Shown: positions 40,444 through 50,238 of the stretch, one piece after another | Position numbering within the stretch: position 1 is the stretch's first letter | Layout of the letters: each line of letters begins with the position of its first letter | NCBI RefSeq assembly: GCF_002272245.1 | Contig: NZ_NPDD01000022.1 | Location: 1-64,000, forward strand | Length of the DNA stretch: 64,000 nucleotides | Source: Bacillus sp. 7884-1 | GTDB taxonomy: Bacteria; Bacillota; Bacilli; Bacillales; Cytobacillaceae | Direction of reading: 5' to 3' | Translations under genes and position numbers: made by a program | The notes under the pieces: model-generated | The model's database searches: none | The model's input: the letters and a program-made list of their open reading frames with translations, nothing else | What the model was told of the DNA's origin: nothing

Positions 40444-41103
40444 ATGAGTACAAGATCGAAATTTGATAGTAAATTAGTTGATTTAAAAGAAATGCTTTTA
40501 AAAATGGAAAGTTTAGCGGAGACGGCCGTTCGTGATTCATTAAGCGCCCTTATTAATCACGATATTGAAAAAGCTAATCGAGTCATTGATGGTGATGATA
40601 AAATAGACGCCTTGGAAAATGAAATTCATGATAGAGCATTGCTTTTGATTGCAAGAGAATCGCCTGTCGCGAAAGATTTAAGAACACTCAATGTCGCTCT
40701 GAAGGTTTCATCTGAAGTAGAACGAATGGCTGATATGGCGGTTAATATTGCAAAAGCTACATTGCATATCGGTAATGAAAAGCATTTTAAAGAAATATTG
40801 GATATTCCGAAAATGATGGATCAGGCCCTTGAAATGGTATCCATGTCCGTGAAGGCTTATATAGACGAAGATGTTATGTTAGCACAAAAATGTGCTGAAA
40901 AAGATGATGAAGTGGATAAAATGTTCGGTAAACTGGTTCATGAACTAATCAGCATGGTACCTGAAAATCCAAATGCTACAAACCAAATTATTCAACTTTC
41001 TTTTGTTTGCCGATTTATCGAAAGAATTGCAGATCATTCAACAAATATTGCTGAGAATGTCATTTACCTAGTAACAGGTAAAAAGTTCAACCTAAATGAG
41101 TAA
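40444..41103 (+). CDS. phoU: Phosphate uptake regulator PhoU
   Basis: A 219-residue all-helical protein made of two PhoU repeats, with metal-binding E/DxxxD-type motifs such as SEVERMADMAVNIAK (about 99-113) and CRFIERIADHSTNIAENV (about 188-205). It links transporter activity to phosphate signalling. It is 12 bases after pstB; B. subtilis 168 has no phoU in its pst operon. Confidence 0.95.
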   Translation: MSTRSKFDSKLVDLKEMLLKMESLAETAVRDSLSALINHDIEKANRVIDGDDKIDALENEIHDRALLLIARESPVAKDLRTLNVALKVSSEVERMADMAVNIAKATLHIGNEKHFKEILDIPKMMDQALEMVSMSVKAYIDEDVMLAQKCAEKDDEVDKMFGKLVHELISMVPENPNATNQIIQLSFVCRFIERIADHSTNIAENVIYLVTGKKFNLNE

Positions 41104-41121
41104 AAAATAAATAGTTCACCT

Positions 41122-41159
41122 AAAAGATGAGACCTATCTATGATAGCTCATCTTTTTTT
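41122..41159 (+). terminator. Terminator of the pst-phoU operon
   Basis: AAAAGATGAG (41122-41131) and CTCATCTTTT (41148-41157) form a 10-bp stem with a 16-base loop and a run of seven T. Confidence 0.8.
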
Positions 41160-41314
41160 GATGCTGAAAAATTGTTTTATAATGTATAAGCAAAATACGA
41201 CAAAATACGTTCATTGTACAGTTTGTTTACTGATGTTACCATTAATAGTATCTATGAAAGAATATTTCGATTACTTTTGCATATAGTAGTTGTTTGCGGA
41301 AATGGAGGAGAACA

Positions 41315-41998
41315 ATGATTGAAGAAATTATTAAACTAAGAGAGGATGGTTTATCATTCCGAAAAATCGCCTCACACTTGAACACCACTGTTGGAAGAGT
41401 TCAATATAGATGGAGTAAATATATTAATAATCTGGAAAATAATATAGAAGTTGTTTCAGTTGAAGAGAATACGCAAATGGAAGTATTCGAGTTAAATCAC
41501 CAAACAATCGATTATACTCCTGTTAAGGGGGAATTACAGGTTAAACTGGTTACCCCTAGAAAGGTAATTGTTTATTGGGAGGCATCTAAAGTTCCCGCAA
41601 AGGTTATCACTTCATTTTATGATAGACCTTTTGAGGAACTGGTACATATCGTTAGAATTTATGATGTAACGGATATTATTTTCACTGGGAATAATGCTCA
41701 CCATTACTATGATATTACTGTTCCTTATAACCAGGGCTATTGGTTTATTAAAGGATTGACAGCGAATCGGAGTTATGTGGCTGAAATAGGTGTGAAATTA
41801 AATGAAAATGAGTTTTTGCCGGTTCTGCGCTCAAATTCAGTTCAAACTCCAACTATGGGTAATTTAAATGGCAGTGAAATTTATACGAACTTGGTGAACT
41901 TTCAACAGATTGATAATTTTTCACCAAAATGGATTGATTATGTAAGCACTTACAGCTATTATGGAGAATCAAAAAATACGAAGAAGAATAATGGATGA
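41315..41998 (+). CDS. DUF4912 protein with N-terminal helix-turn-helix
   Basis: A 227-residue protein. Residues 1-40 (IEEIIKLREDGLSFRKIASHLNTTVGRVQYRWSKY, split in family alignments) look like a helix-turn-helix of the resolvase/homeodomain-like kind. Residues about 70-200 match the DUF4912 pattern (VYWEASKV, LVHIVRIYDVTDI, YNQGYWFIKGLTANRSYVAEIGV), which has a beta-sandwich look. The ATG at 41315 follows GGAGGAG. The next gene is a glycosyltransferase overlapping by 8 bases. A role in sensing or binding a glucan is an inference from this pairing, not shown. Confidence 0.8.
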   Translation: MIEEIIKLREDGLSFRKIASHLNTTVGRVQYRWSKYINNLENNIEVVSVEENTQMEVFELNHQTIDYTPVKGELQVKLVTPRKVIVYWEASKVPAKVITSFYDRPFEELVHIVRIYDVTDIIFTGNNAHHYYDITVPYNQGYWFIKGLTANRSYVAEIGVKLNENEFLPVLRSNSVQTPTMGNLNGSEIYTNLVNFQQIDNFSPKWIDYVSTYSYYGESKNTKKNNG

Positions 41999-43229
41999 TT
42001 ATTTAAATACCGAAATGAGCCAAAAGCATTCCTACAACTGGCAATTAAAAATTCTGATATTAACCTGGGAGTACCCTCCAAATGTTGTTGGCGGGCTCTC
42101 GAGGCATGTCAGTGGTCTTGCTGTCCAATTAGCGCAACTTGGTCACGAGGTCCATGTGATTACCGCTGGGAATGGCGGTCTCTTAGCTTATGAGGTAGTA
42201 GATGGAGTTCATGTCCATCGTGTCATACCACTAAACAATCAGGACAACAATTTTCTCTCTTGGCTTGCAGGTCTGAATTTAACCATGAGCTTTAAAGGAG
42301 TGAAAATTGCAGAAAATATAAAGTTTGATATCGTTCATGCTCATGATTGGCTCGTAGGAACTTCTGCTGTGACTTTAAAAGAAGAACTGTCCATTCCATT
42401 ATTAACGACTATTCATGCTACCGAACATGGCAGGAATAATGGAATTCACACGGATATGCAGCAGTTTATCCACAATAAAGAAAAGAAGTTAATAATGGAA
42501 TCAGATCAAATAATTGTCTGCAGCACCTATATGAGAGAAGAATTATTAACAAACTTCCAACTCTCTGAGAAAAAACTAGAAATTGTTCCTAACGGAATTG
42601 AACCAAGTACTGGTGAGGTAAACTCAAACGAAATTTATCCATTCATTAAGCGTAGAAAGTATGTCTTCTCTGTAGGTAGAATGGTTAAGGAAAAGGGATT
42701 TGAAACAATTATTGAGGCTGCACAACTGGCAAAGGAAAACCGAAGGAATATTTATTTTGTAATTGCTGGCAAAGGACCAATGCTCGAAAGATACCGAAAA
42801 ATGGTTTCGGAAAGACAATTAGATTATTTCATTGTTTTTATTGGTTATGTTTCGGACGAGCAAAGGGATGCACTGTTAGTAAATTGTGAAATCGCTGTTT
42901 TCCCAAGCTTATACGAACCCTTTGGAATCGTAGCTTTAGAAGCAATGATTCTAGGTATACCTACCATTGTTTCAGACATAGGCGGGTTAAAAGGAATTAT
43001 TATGGATAAGCAAACCGGCCTGCTAATGAATCCAGGTGATGCCAAAAGCCTCCTATCTAATATTGACTTCTTATCACAAAATTCTGATAAGGCAAAAGAA
43101 ATAGGCGAAAAAGGCAGGCAAATAGTTAAGAACCTATATGGATGGAAACGAGTTGCTTCCCAAACAGTTAAAATTATGGAAGAAACGCAGTTAAATAAAC
43201 GAGTAAATGTGAATGAAAATGCAAGATAA
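41991..43229 (+). CDS. Glycosyltransferase family 4 (glycogen synthase-like)
   Basis: A 412-residue GT-B enzyme. The N-terminal domain begins LKILILTWEYPPNVVGGLSR, the donor domain has FSVGRMVKEKGFETIIEAA (about 222-240) and the nucleotide-sugar motif SLYEPFGIVALEAM (about 305-318) with the E-x7-E pattern. It resembles glucan synthases and B. subtilis YqgM, which occupies this place. No signal or membrane segment is visible, so it acts in the cytoplasm. ATG 41991 overlaps the DUF4912 gene; its ribosome binding site is weak, suggesting coupling. Confidence 0.85.
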   Translation: MDDYLNTEMSQKHSYNWQLKILILTWEYPPNVVGGLSRHVSGLAVQLAQLGHEVHVITAGNGGLLAYEVVDGVHVHRVIPLNNQDNNFLSWLAGLNLTMSFKGVKIAENIKFDIVHAHDWLVGTSAVTLKEELSIPLLTTIHATEHGRNNGIHTDMQQFIHNKEKKLIMESDQIIVCSTYMREELLTNFQLSEKKLEIVPNGIEPSTGEVNSNEIYPFIKRRKYVFSVGRMVKEKGFETIIEAAQLAKENRRNIYFVIAGKGPMLERYRKMVSERQLDYFIVFIGYVSDEQRDALLVNCEIAVFPSLYEPFGIVALEAMILGIPTIVSDIGGLKGIIMDKQTGLLMNPGDAKSLLSNIDFLSQNSDKAKEIGEKGRQIVKNLYGWKRVASQTVKIMEETQLNKRVNVNENAR

Positions 43230-43250
43230 TATACTTTTATTGTCTAACTC

Positions 43251-43300
43251 AGCGCTTAGGAAAAATTGAACTGCATTTTTCCTAAGCGCTTTTGCTTTTC
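43251..43300 (+). terminator. Terminator after the glycosyltransferase, part of a dispersed repeat
   Basis: Sixteen-base perfect arms 43251-43266 and 43275-43290 enclose TGAACTGC, with T-rich sequence after. The central 22 bases recur in reverse complement inside the repeat at 53814-53880. Confidence 0.8.
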
Positions 43301-43391
43301 TTTAAAAACACACTAGCATTTCCTTTTGAAAAGTGATATCATAGAAAAGTCGTATGAACGAACTAGCATAATCGTTTGGAGGGAAATTGAC

Positions 43392-43541
43392 ATGCGTGTA
43401 AATATTACGTTAGCTTGCACTGAGTGTGGAGATCGTAACTATATTTCAACAAAAAATAAACGTAACAACCCTGATCGTCTTGAGCTTAAGAAATATTGCC
43501 CAAGAGAGAAGCGTACAACAGCACACCGTGAAACAAAATAA
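43392..43541 (+). CDS. rpmG: 50S ribosomal protein L33
   Basis: A 49-residue L33. [16 protein letters not shown] and [20 protein letters not shown] are the family hallmarks. It has Cys 9, 12 and 36, but the fourth zinc-ribbon position is Glu (CPRE in place of CPxC), so it is intermediate between zinc-binding (four Cys) and zinc-free forms. B. subtilis RpmGA at this locus has lost almost all Cys. GGAGGG precedes the ATG. Confidence 0.95.
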   Translation: MRVNITLACTECGDRNYISTKNKRNNPDRLELKKYCPREKRTTAHRETK

Positions 43542-43569
43542 GCAGTAGGGCTTCCTGCTGCTTTTTTTG
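43541..43569 (+). terminator. Terminator after rpmG
   Basis: AGCAGTAGG (43541-43549) pairs with CCTGCTGCT (43554-43562), one wobble, then eight T. Confidence 0.8.
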
Positions 43570-43599
43570 TTGCAAAAAAATAAGGAGAAATCAATTTAT

Positions 43600-44166
43600 A
43601 TGAATGAAAAAAATATCATACGTAAAGAAATGAAAGAGAGACTTACTGGACTTACTAAGCCTAATTATGAAGATTACTCCTATAAAATAGCTAGGAATCT
43701 ATTTAATGAAGATGACTGGAAACAAGCTGAAGTAATTGGGATTACTATCTCGAAGGAGCCTGAAGTCGATACATATCAAATTATTAGAAGAGCGTGGGAA
43801 TCAGGAAAAGTGGTTGTCGCTCCGAAGTGCCATCCAAAGGAAAAGGTTTTATCCTTTCATAAAATAACCCGATTTTCGCAGCTGGAATCTGTTTTTTATG
43901 GTTTACTTGAACCCATAGAAGAGCACACGACAGAAGTAAAGTCTGATGATATCAATCTGTTAATCGTCCCTGGTTTGGCTTATACACGAGAAGGATACCG
44001 GTTGGGCTTTGGCGGTGGTTACTACGATCGTTATCTACCCAATTTTAAGGGAAAAACAATCTCTCTTGCCTTTCACTTCCAGGTTCTTCCTCAATTTCCT
44101 ATAGAAAAGCATGATATTCCAGTCTCGAAACTTATCACTAATGATGAGGTAATAACTATAAAATGA
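43600..44166 (+). CDS. yqgN: 5-formyltetrahydrofolate cyclo-ligase YqgN
   Basis: A 188-residue enzyme that returns 5-formyl-THF to the one-carbon pool as 5,10-methenyl-THF using ATP. The signature LIVPGLAYTREGYRLGFGGG (about 126-145) followed by YYDRYL is present. ATG 43600 is preferred; AAGGAGAAAT lies upstream, spaced 11-12 bases. It overlaps the DUF92 gene by ATGA. Confidence 0.93.
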   Translation: MNEKNIIRKEMKERLTGLTKPNYEDYSYKIARNLFNEDDWKQAEVIGITISKEPEVDTYQIIRRAWESGKVVVAPKCHPKEKVLSFHKITRFSQLESVFYGLLEPIEEHTTEVKSDDINLLIVPGLAYTREGYRLGFGGGYYDRYLPNFKGKTISLAFHFQVLPQFPIEKHDIPVSKLITNDEVITIK

Positions 44167-44951
44167 TACAAAATCTAATCATTATCTCAATTATTATTTT
44201 AGGTGGTTTTGCAGGTTATCGGGAACGGTCCTTAAGTAGTAGTGGGGCTATTGCAGCAGTAGCAGTAGGAGTCGCTGTCTATTTCGGATTCGGTTTAAAA
44301 GGGCTTTTCCTTCTTGGATTATTTTTTGCAACATCCAGCTTTTGGTCAAAATATAAAAGCTCAGCAAAAAAAGACATTGAAGAAAAATTAGCAAAGGGAA
44401 CTACCAGAGATTGGCGTCAGGTTTTAGCTAATGGTGGTTGTGCTGTATTATTAAGCATAATTTATTATTTTCAACAGGACATGATTTGGCTGATTGGTTT
44501 TGTTGTCTGCCTTGCTAGTTCAAACTCGGATACGTGGGCATCAGAAATTGGCACGTTAAGTAAAAGAAAACCTGTATACATACGGACTTTTAAACCAATA
44601 GAAAAAGGAACCTCTGGTGCCATCAGTTTGTTGGGTACGGCAGCTGCACTATTCGGATCCATGGTAATCACTTTTGCAGGTGCTTGGCTTTTTCATTTGG
44701 GCTTATTCCACTTTTTGATCATTTTCCTGTTCGGTTTCTTAGGTAATGTTATTGACACTTTATTTGGTGCCTACTATCAGCAGGTCTATATTTGCACCAA
44801 ATGCGGGATTGAAACGGAGAAAAAGGTCCATTGCAAAACATCTGCTAAAAGAATAAAAGGGTATCATTTAGTGGATAATGATATGGTGAATTTCTTATCT
44901 GGATTTATTGCTGCACTGTTAGCAATGATCTTCATTTATTTTATAACATAA
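44163..44951 (+). CDS. DUF92 family membrane protein
   Basis: A 262-residue membrane protein with about six hydrophobic segments and the DUF92 motifs ANGGCAVLLS (about 80-89) and SSNSDTWASEIGTLSKRKP (about 119-137). A CxxC pair (CTKCG) and a Cys further on near 217-228 suggest a small metal site. Plant homologues (VTE6) act as phytyl-phosphate kinases, so a prenyl-phosphate kinase role is possible but unproven here. Confidence 0.88.
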   Translation: MIQNLIIISIIILGGFAGYRERSLSSSGAIAAVAVGVAVYFGFGLKGLFLLGLFFATSSFWSKYKSSAKKDIEEKLAKGTTRDWRQVLANGGCAVLLSIIYYFQQDMIWLIGFVVCLASSNSDTWASEIGTLSKRKPVYIRTFKPIEKGTSGAISLLGTAAALFGSMVITFAGAWLFHLGLFHFLIIFLFGFLGNVIDTLFGAYYQQVYICTKCGIETEKKVHCKTSAKRIKGYHLVDNDMVNFLSGFIAALLAMIFIYFIT

Positions 44952-44981
44952 TAGATATAAAGCTGAATCGGTACTGAAAAG

Positions 44982-44999
44982 TTGTGAATTATTGTACAA
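44982..44999 (+). promoter_or_regulatory. Candidate Rex operator upstream of ldh
   Basis: TTGTGAATTATTGTACAA is one substitution away from the Rex consensus ends TTGTG-N8-CACAA. Rex represses fermentative genes such as ldh when NADH is low. It lies 53 bases before the ldh start. Confidence 0.6.
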
Positions 45000-45004
45000 T
45001 TTAA

Positions 45005-46000
<996 letters not shown>

Positions 46001-46055
46001 TATAAAGTGGATAAAAACCAACTCCTATTCACATAATATCGATAGGAGGGATGAT

Positions 46056-46262
46056 ATGTCTCGTATGCTGACATCCATATTTATGATTGGATCCATTGGC
46101 TATTTTGCATTCCGCTTCAGATATCGGATTATTAACCTTTTACTCAGGTCAGGCTGGATGCGGCGAATAGCTGTAGGCTCGTTCATGAGTTTCCCTGGTG
46201 TTAAAAGTAAAATGATACAGACTGTATTTGGGGGACCAGCTGAAAGACCATCTGATTGGTGA
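46056..46262 (+). CDS. Small hydrophobic/basic protein (yqgO position)
   Basis: A 68-residue protein with one N-terminal hydrophobic stretch (LTSIFMIGSIGYFAF) followed by a basic amphipathic part. No family recognised with confidence; it sits where B. subtilis has yqgO, before the rhomboid gene. GATAGGAGGG precedes the ATG by 6-7 bases, and its stop lies inside a terminator hairpin, both arguing that it is real. Confidence 0.7.
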   Translation: MSRMLTSIFMIGSIGYFAFRFRYRIINLLLRSGWMRRIAVGSFMSFPGVKSKMIQTVFGGPAERPSDW

Positions 46263-46285
46263 AAGCCGCAGATGGTCTTTTTTTG
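46243..46285 (+). terminator. Terminator overlapping the end of the small protein gene
   Basis: AAGACCATCTG (46244-46254) pairs with CAGATGGTCTT (46269-46279) and seven T follow. The 5' arm is inside the coding region. Confidence 0.8.
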
Positions 46286-46407
46286 TTGAAAAAATGCCTT
46301 CCTTATCATCTTGTTTAGTCATTATAAAGCTTGTTTTTCGTTTATAATGAAATAAATTAGTGAAAAAAAGATAAAAAATATAGTCTTAATAGAAAGTAGT
46401 GGGGGTA

Positions 46408-47970
46408 TTGAATTATAAAGAGGAGTATGTCTTTTGGAGATTGGCAAATTTCTTTATTTCGGAGCAAGGCTACCGAATTATTCAATTATTTGAAAATCAA
46501 AAAGAATTATGGCTGGAAAAACTCGAAAATAAAAAGGCGCCAATACTTCGATTGGTACGGATTGATTTAGACTGGAGCAACTTGTTGCAAAGAGACATAG
46601 AATTTACAGCCTCAAATGGCGAACAGATACGGAAACAAATCGGGCGTAGCGAGCTTTCAGTTGTGAATATCTATATTAGTCAATTTCCTCCGGTTGATGA
46701 CTATGAACATCGCCTGCAAAGTCCATTTATCGCTCCCCAGGCAAATAAAACGAGTGTAAGTTCATTATTATTAACGGGCAGCCAATACGAATCAGGATTT
46801 AAAGCATTATCAGAAAGACTGGAAAGAGAAATCTCCTTCCCAATACATGGTGAGTACTCAGACCAGGATGTTATGGTCCAAAAGAAAGCAGCATTAGATT
46901 CTGCACTTCAAATGTCTAAAAAAGAAAAAGAAATATTCTCGAATGGTAAACCATTTTTTACATACCTTTTTATGATTATCCAGGTTGCCGTTTTCTTATT
47001 ATTAGAGCTTCAAGGGGGAAGCACGAATACCTCTACTCTGATTAAATATGGGGCCAAATTTAACCCTTATATTTACGAGGGAGAATGGTGGAGATTCATA
47101 ACGCCTATTTTCCTTCATATCGGTTTTTTACATTTAGCAATGAATACCTTGGCTTTATACTTTTTAGGTCCGGCAGTGGAAAAAATCTTTGGGAATACCC
47201 GATTTTTATTTATCTATCTTTTTGCGGGTATATCAGGGGTTATTGCCAGTTTTATATTTAGCCCAAATATTTCAGCAGGAGCAAGTGGAGCAATCTTCGG
47301 CTGTTTTGGGGCATTGCTTTATTTTGCACTCATGTATCCAAAGCTTTTTTTTCGGACAATGGGTACTAGTGTCATTACAGTACTGGTCTTTAATTTAATA
47401 TTTGGATTCACCGTATCCATCGTAGATAATGCCGGACATTTAGGAGGTTTGGCTGGCGGTTTCCTTGCAGCTGGAATCCTCCACTTCCCTAAGAAGAAAA
47501 AGCCATTTTTACAGATACTATTTATGTTACTATCAGCCTCTATCATATATGGGTCCTTAGTGTATGGTTTTCAACATTCGAAAACAAGTGGAAATGAAAG
47601 CTCTACTATGATGTTAGCCCAAGAATATATTAAACAAGAGAACTATGAACAAGCATATGACGTATTAACGAAATACGTAAAGGACGCTGGTAAACCATCT
47701 CTAGAAGTATATTTTGCCTTGTCTTTTGTAGAAATAAAATTGAACAAACTCGATGATGCTAAATCTCATCTGCTGAAGGTCATACAATTAGACCCTGATT
47801 TACCTGAAGCCTACTATAATTTAGCCTTACTCCATTTAGAGGAAAACGACCTAAATGAGGCAAAAAACAATGCTGAAAAGGCGTCAGAATTAAAACCAAG
47901 CCAACAGGAATATTCTGACTTGGTTCAGGAACTTAATCGTTTACTGCCATCATCTGACGGAGAAGAATAG
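46408..47970 (+). CDS. gluP: Rhomboid intramembrane serine protease GluP with TPR tail
   Basis: A 520-residue protein like B. subtilis YqgP/GluP. An N-terminal cytosolic domain (1-185) precedes seven hydrophobic segments (about 190-395). The catalytic Ser is in SAGASGAIFGCFGALL (near 294) and the His in DNAGHLGGLAGG (near 346); the early WWRFITPIFLHIGFLHLAMN loop fits rhomboids. The C-terminus has two TPR repeats (YIKQENYEQAYDVLTKYV; LPEAYYNLALLHLEENDLNE). GluP cleaves membrane proteins and, in B. subtilis, the magnesium transporter MgtE with FtsH. TTG 46408 or GTG 46399 start; unresolved. Confidence 0.93.
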   Translation: MNYKEEYVFWRLANFFISEQGYRIIQLFENQKELWLEKLENKKAPILRLVRIDLDWSNLLQRDIEFTASNGEQIRKQIGRSELSVVNIYISQFPPVDDYEHRLQSPFIAPQANKTSVSSLLLTGSQYESGFKALSERLEREISFPIHGEYSDQDVMVQKKAALDSALQMSKKEKEIFSNGKPFFTYLFMIIQVAVFLLLELQGGSTNTSTLIKYGAKFNPYIYEGEWWRFITPIFLHIGFLHLAMNTLALYFLGPAVEKIFGNTRFLFIYLFAGISGVIASFIFSPNISAGASGAIFGCFGALLYFALMYPKLFFRTMGTSVITVLVFNLIFGFTVSIVDNAGHLGGLAGGFLAAGILHFPKKKKPFLQILFMLLSASIIYGSLVYGFQHSKTSGNESSTMMLAQEYIKQENYEQAYDVLTKYVKDAGKPSLEVYFALSFVEIKLNKLDDAKSHLLKVIQLDPDLPEAYYNLALLHLEENDLNEAKNNAEKASELKPSQQEYSDLVQELNRLLPSSDGEE

Positions 47971-48760
47971 GTTCACCTAAAGCGGTCTCTGTTAATACTA
48001 ATAAATGTGACTTGTCGGTTGCGATTAAAATAAGCGGAAGGGTACTGCCTTTGGGACTTTCAATGGCATCCTCTGCTTTTTTTATTCCAAGAATATAATT
48101 TTTATACAAGCCCTCCCAAAGGTTTCCTACAATTTTAGCGGTTTCTGGTTTTGTAAAACCCGGTAAGGAGTCCTTGGCCAGTTCATTAAACTCGCTAAGG
48201 GGATATGCTTGGTAGTTGCTCAAATTAATAGAAAAATGACGTAATCCTTTGTTCCAACTGAGCTGCAGCATTGTTTCTATCTGCTGTTCCAACTGTTTCT
48301 TTACATTATCAGCATGAGCTGTAAGGAAGAAAGTTTGGTCCGCAGACATTGCTTGAGAACTGAAAATTTTATTTTCATTTTCATGGAGCTCTGCATGGTG
48401 AAAGGTAATGGCTTGTAATAGAACATTTTTGTCCAATGTCATTCTTTTTTCCTGTTCAATTACTGCAGTATTCTGCTTCCAGTTCCAAAGTTGATCAATA
48501 AGACGTCCGTTGGCATACAGCAAAGCAGCATCCTGCCTTAAGTATGCTTTACGATCCAAAGTGGAATGTTCCTTCCATAAAATTGTATTTGCTGGATTAT
48601 TCATCACTGTAAGGATCGTCTGTGCTGTTTTAAAGCTTACATTGGGATCAATCGGAAAGTAGGTGATACTCTCCTGTATTTTCGGATTTTTATACTGATG
48701 TATTGTAAAAGCTAGAATAACAATGATAAATACTCCTAGCATCAAATAGTTTTTTTTCAT
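47933..48760 (-). CDS. Membrane-anchored protein of unknown function
   Basis: A 275-residue protein with one N-terminal hydrophobic segment (YLMLGVFIIVILAFTIHQY, about 5-23), so probably anchored with its bulk outside. No known domain recognised. The first half is polar and Gln/Asn-rich; the end has a beta-rich part (LPLILIATDKSHLLVLTETALGEP). GAAGGATGGG lies before the ATG. Its last 38 bases overlap the end of gluP on the opposite strand, and no terminator separates them. Confidence 0.75.
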   Translation of the reverse strand: MKKNYLMLGVFIIVILAFTIHQYKNPKIQESITYFPIDPNVSFKTAQTILTVMNNPANTILWKEHSTLDRKAYLRQDAALLYANGRLIDQLWNWKQNTAVIEQEKRMTLDKNVLLQAITFHHAELHENENKIFSSQAMSADQTFFLTAHADNVKKQLEQQIETMLQLSWNKGLRHFSINLSNYQAYPLSEFNELAKDSLPGFTKPETAKIVGNLWEGLYKNYILGIKKAEDAIESPKGSTLPLILIATDKSHLLVLTETALGEPILLRQMMAVND

Positions 48761-48944
48761 CTAATCCCATCCTTCTTTTTTACTATTAAGAGATTAATAG
48801 CAGCTATATTAAAGTTATATGGAATCAATTGACTGGACATGCCAGATTCTTGCATTTCTTAGCAAGAACTGCTTGAGGGTGGTATGGGCTTAAGGTATAC
48901 TTTACATGTAATGTTTCTCATTCTTTATGTAAGAGGGCTAAAAG

Positions 48945-49154
48945 ATGAAGTCAATTTATGATATTCAACAATTTTTAAAACAATATGGAACAATTATTTA
49001 TATTGGAGATCGAATCGCAGACCTAGAATTAATGGAGTCAGAATTAAAAGATTTGTATCAAGCTCAGTTAATTGAACCGAAAGAATACTCGACTGCACTG
49101 TTAATTTTAAGACATGAAATTAGATTTTTAAAAGAAAAAGAAGAAAAAAGATAG
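48945..49154 (+). CDS. yqgQ: YqgQ family protein (DUF910)
   Basis: A 69-residue helical protein with the family sequence MKSIYDIQQFLKQYGTIIYI followed by GDRIADLELMESELKDLY. YqgQ precedes glucokinase across Bacillaceae; a nucleic-acid-binding role was proposed from structure. The stop overlaps the glcK ribosome binding site, so the pair is coupled. Confidence 0.92.
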   Translation: MKSIYDIQQFLKQYGTIIYIGDRIADLELMESELKDLYQAQLIEPKEYSTALLILRHEIRFLKEKEEKR

Positions 49155-49160
49155 GTGATT

Positions 49161-50138
49161 ATGGTGTCGGAAAAATGGATTGTTGGTGTTGACCTGGGTG
49201 GGACCACTACAAAAATAGCTTTTATTAACTTGAACGGAGAAATCCTTCATAAGTGGGAAATTCCTACTGATAACTCTAATGAAGGTCAAAATATTACGAG
49301 TAATATTGCGAATGCAATCAATCAAAAATTAGCAGATATAAATGTACAAAAGTCCAAATTAATTGGAATTGGTATGGGAGCACCAGGACCTATAGATTAT
49401 GAAACTGGAGTTGTTTTAAATGTTGTTAATCTTGGATGGAAGGATAACTTTCCTTTACAAGAAAGTTTGCATTCACTAACAGCCTTGCCGGTTGTTATTG
49501 AAAACGATGCTAATTGTGCAGCGTTGGGGGAAATGTGGAATGGTGCTGGTAAGGGTGCCAGAGATTTAGTTTGTGTGACACTTGGAACGGGTGTAGGCGG
49601 CGGAGTTATTGCTAATGGTGATATCGTACGAGGTATTAACGGTGCAGCTGGAGAAATTGGCCATATCACGTCTATCCCTTTTGGAGGAGCGCCTTGTAAC
49701 TGTGGAAAGACTGGCTGTTTGGAAACAATTGCTTCCGCAACGGGCATTGTTCGTCTGGCTGAAATTGAACTTTCAAAAGCTAAAGCAAAGGGACAGCTGG
49801 CCATTTTACTTTCTGAAAATGGGAAAGTTACAGCGAAGGATGTTTTTGATAGCGCTCGTAATGGTGATGAACTGGCTAAAAACATAGTCGATGAAGTTGC
49901 CTTTCATTTAGGATTTGTTCTTGCAAATATTGCTAATACACTGAATCCGGAAACCATTGTACTTGGCGGTGGTGTATCTCGTGCAGGGGACGTTTTATTA
50001 GACGCAGTAAAGGTAAACTTCTCTATGTTTGCTTTCTCATCAGTTAGAGATTCTACAACTCTTTCACTGGCAACATTAGGTAATGATGCGGGAGCAATTG
50101 GTGCGGCTTGGCTTATAAAAAATAAACTAGAATTATAA
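49161..50138 (+). CDS. glcK: ROK-family glucokinase
   Basis: A 325-residue kinase that phosphorylates glucose with ATP. The phosphate motif VGVDLGGTTTKIAF is at the N-terminus, VIENDANCAALGEMW with catalytic Asp near 112, the ROK zinc motif CNCGKTGCLE near 180, and EIGHITSIPFGG just before it. AGGTGAT is at 49153-49159. ATG 49161 is given; GTG 49164 has better spacing and matches the B. subtilis N-terminal length. Confidence 0.95.
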   Translation: MVSEKWIVGVDLGGTTTKIAFINLNGEILHKWEIPTDNSNEGQNITSNIANAINQKLADINVQKSKLIGIGMGAPGPIDYETGVVLNVVNLGWKDNFPLQESLHSLTALPVVIENDANCAALGEMWNGAGKGARDLVCVTLGTGVGGGVIANGDIVRGINGAAGEIGHITSIPFGGAPCNCGKTGCLETIASATGIVRLAEIELSKAKAKGQLAILLSENGKVTAKDVFDSARNGDELAKNIVDEVAFHLGFVLANIANTLNPETIVLGGGVSRAGDVLLDAVKVNFSMFAFSSVRDSTTLSLATLGNDAGAIGAAWLIKNKLEL

Positions 50139-50147
50139 AGAACAACC

Positions 50148-50176
50148 TAAACCTGCATTTTTTAGCAGGTTTTTTG
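50148..50176 (+). terminator. Terminator after glcK
   Basis: AAACCTGC and GCAGGTTT arms around an AT-rich loop, then a T run. Confidence 0.8.
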
Positions 50177-50238
50177 TTGTGCTCATTTTCTCCTGTCGTT
50201 CGTCATATTATTTTTATGATGGAAGGAGGGAGAAAAAT

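Noticed and set aside
49397-49885. 162-codon minus-strand frame inside glcK
   Set aside because: Antisense shadow of a well-supported glucokinase gene, without ribosome binding site or family resemblance.
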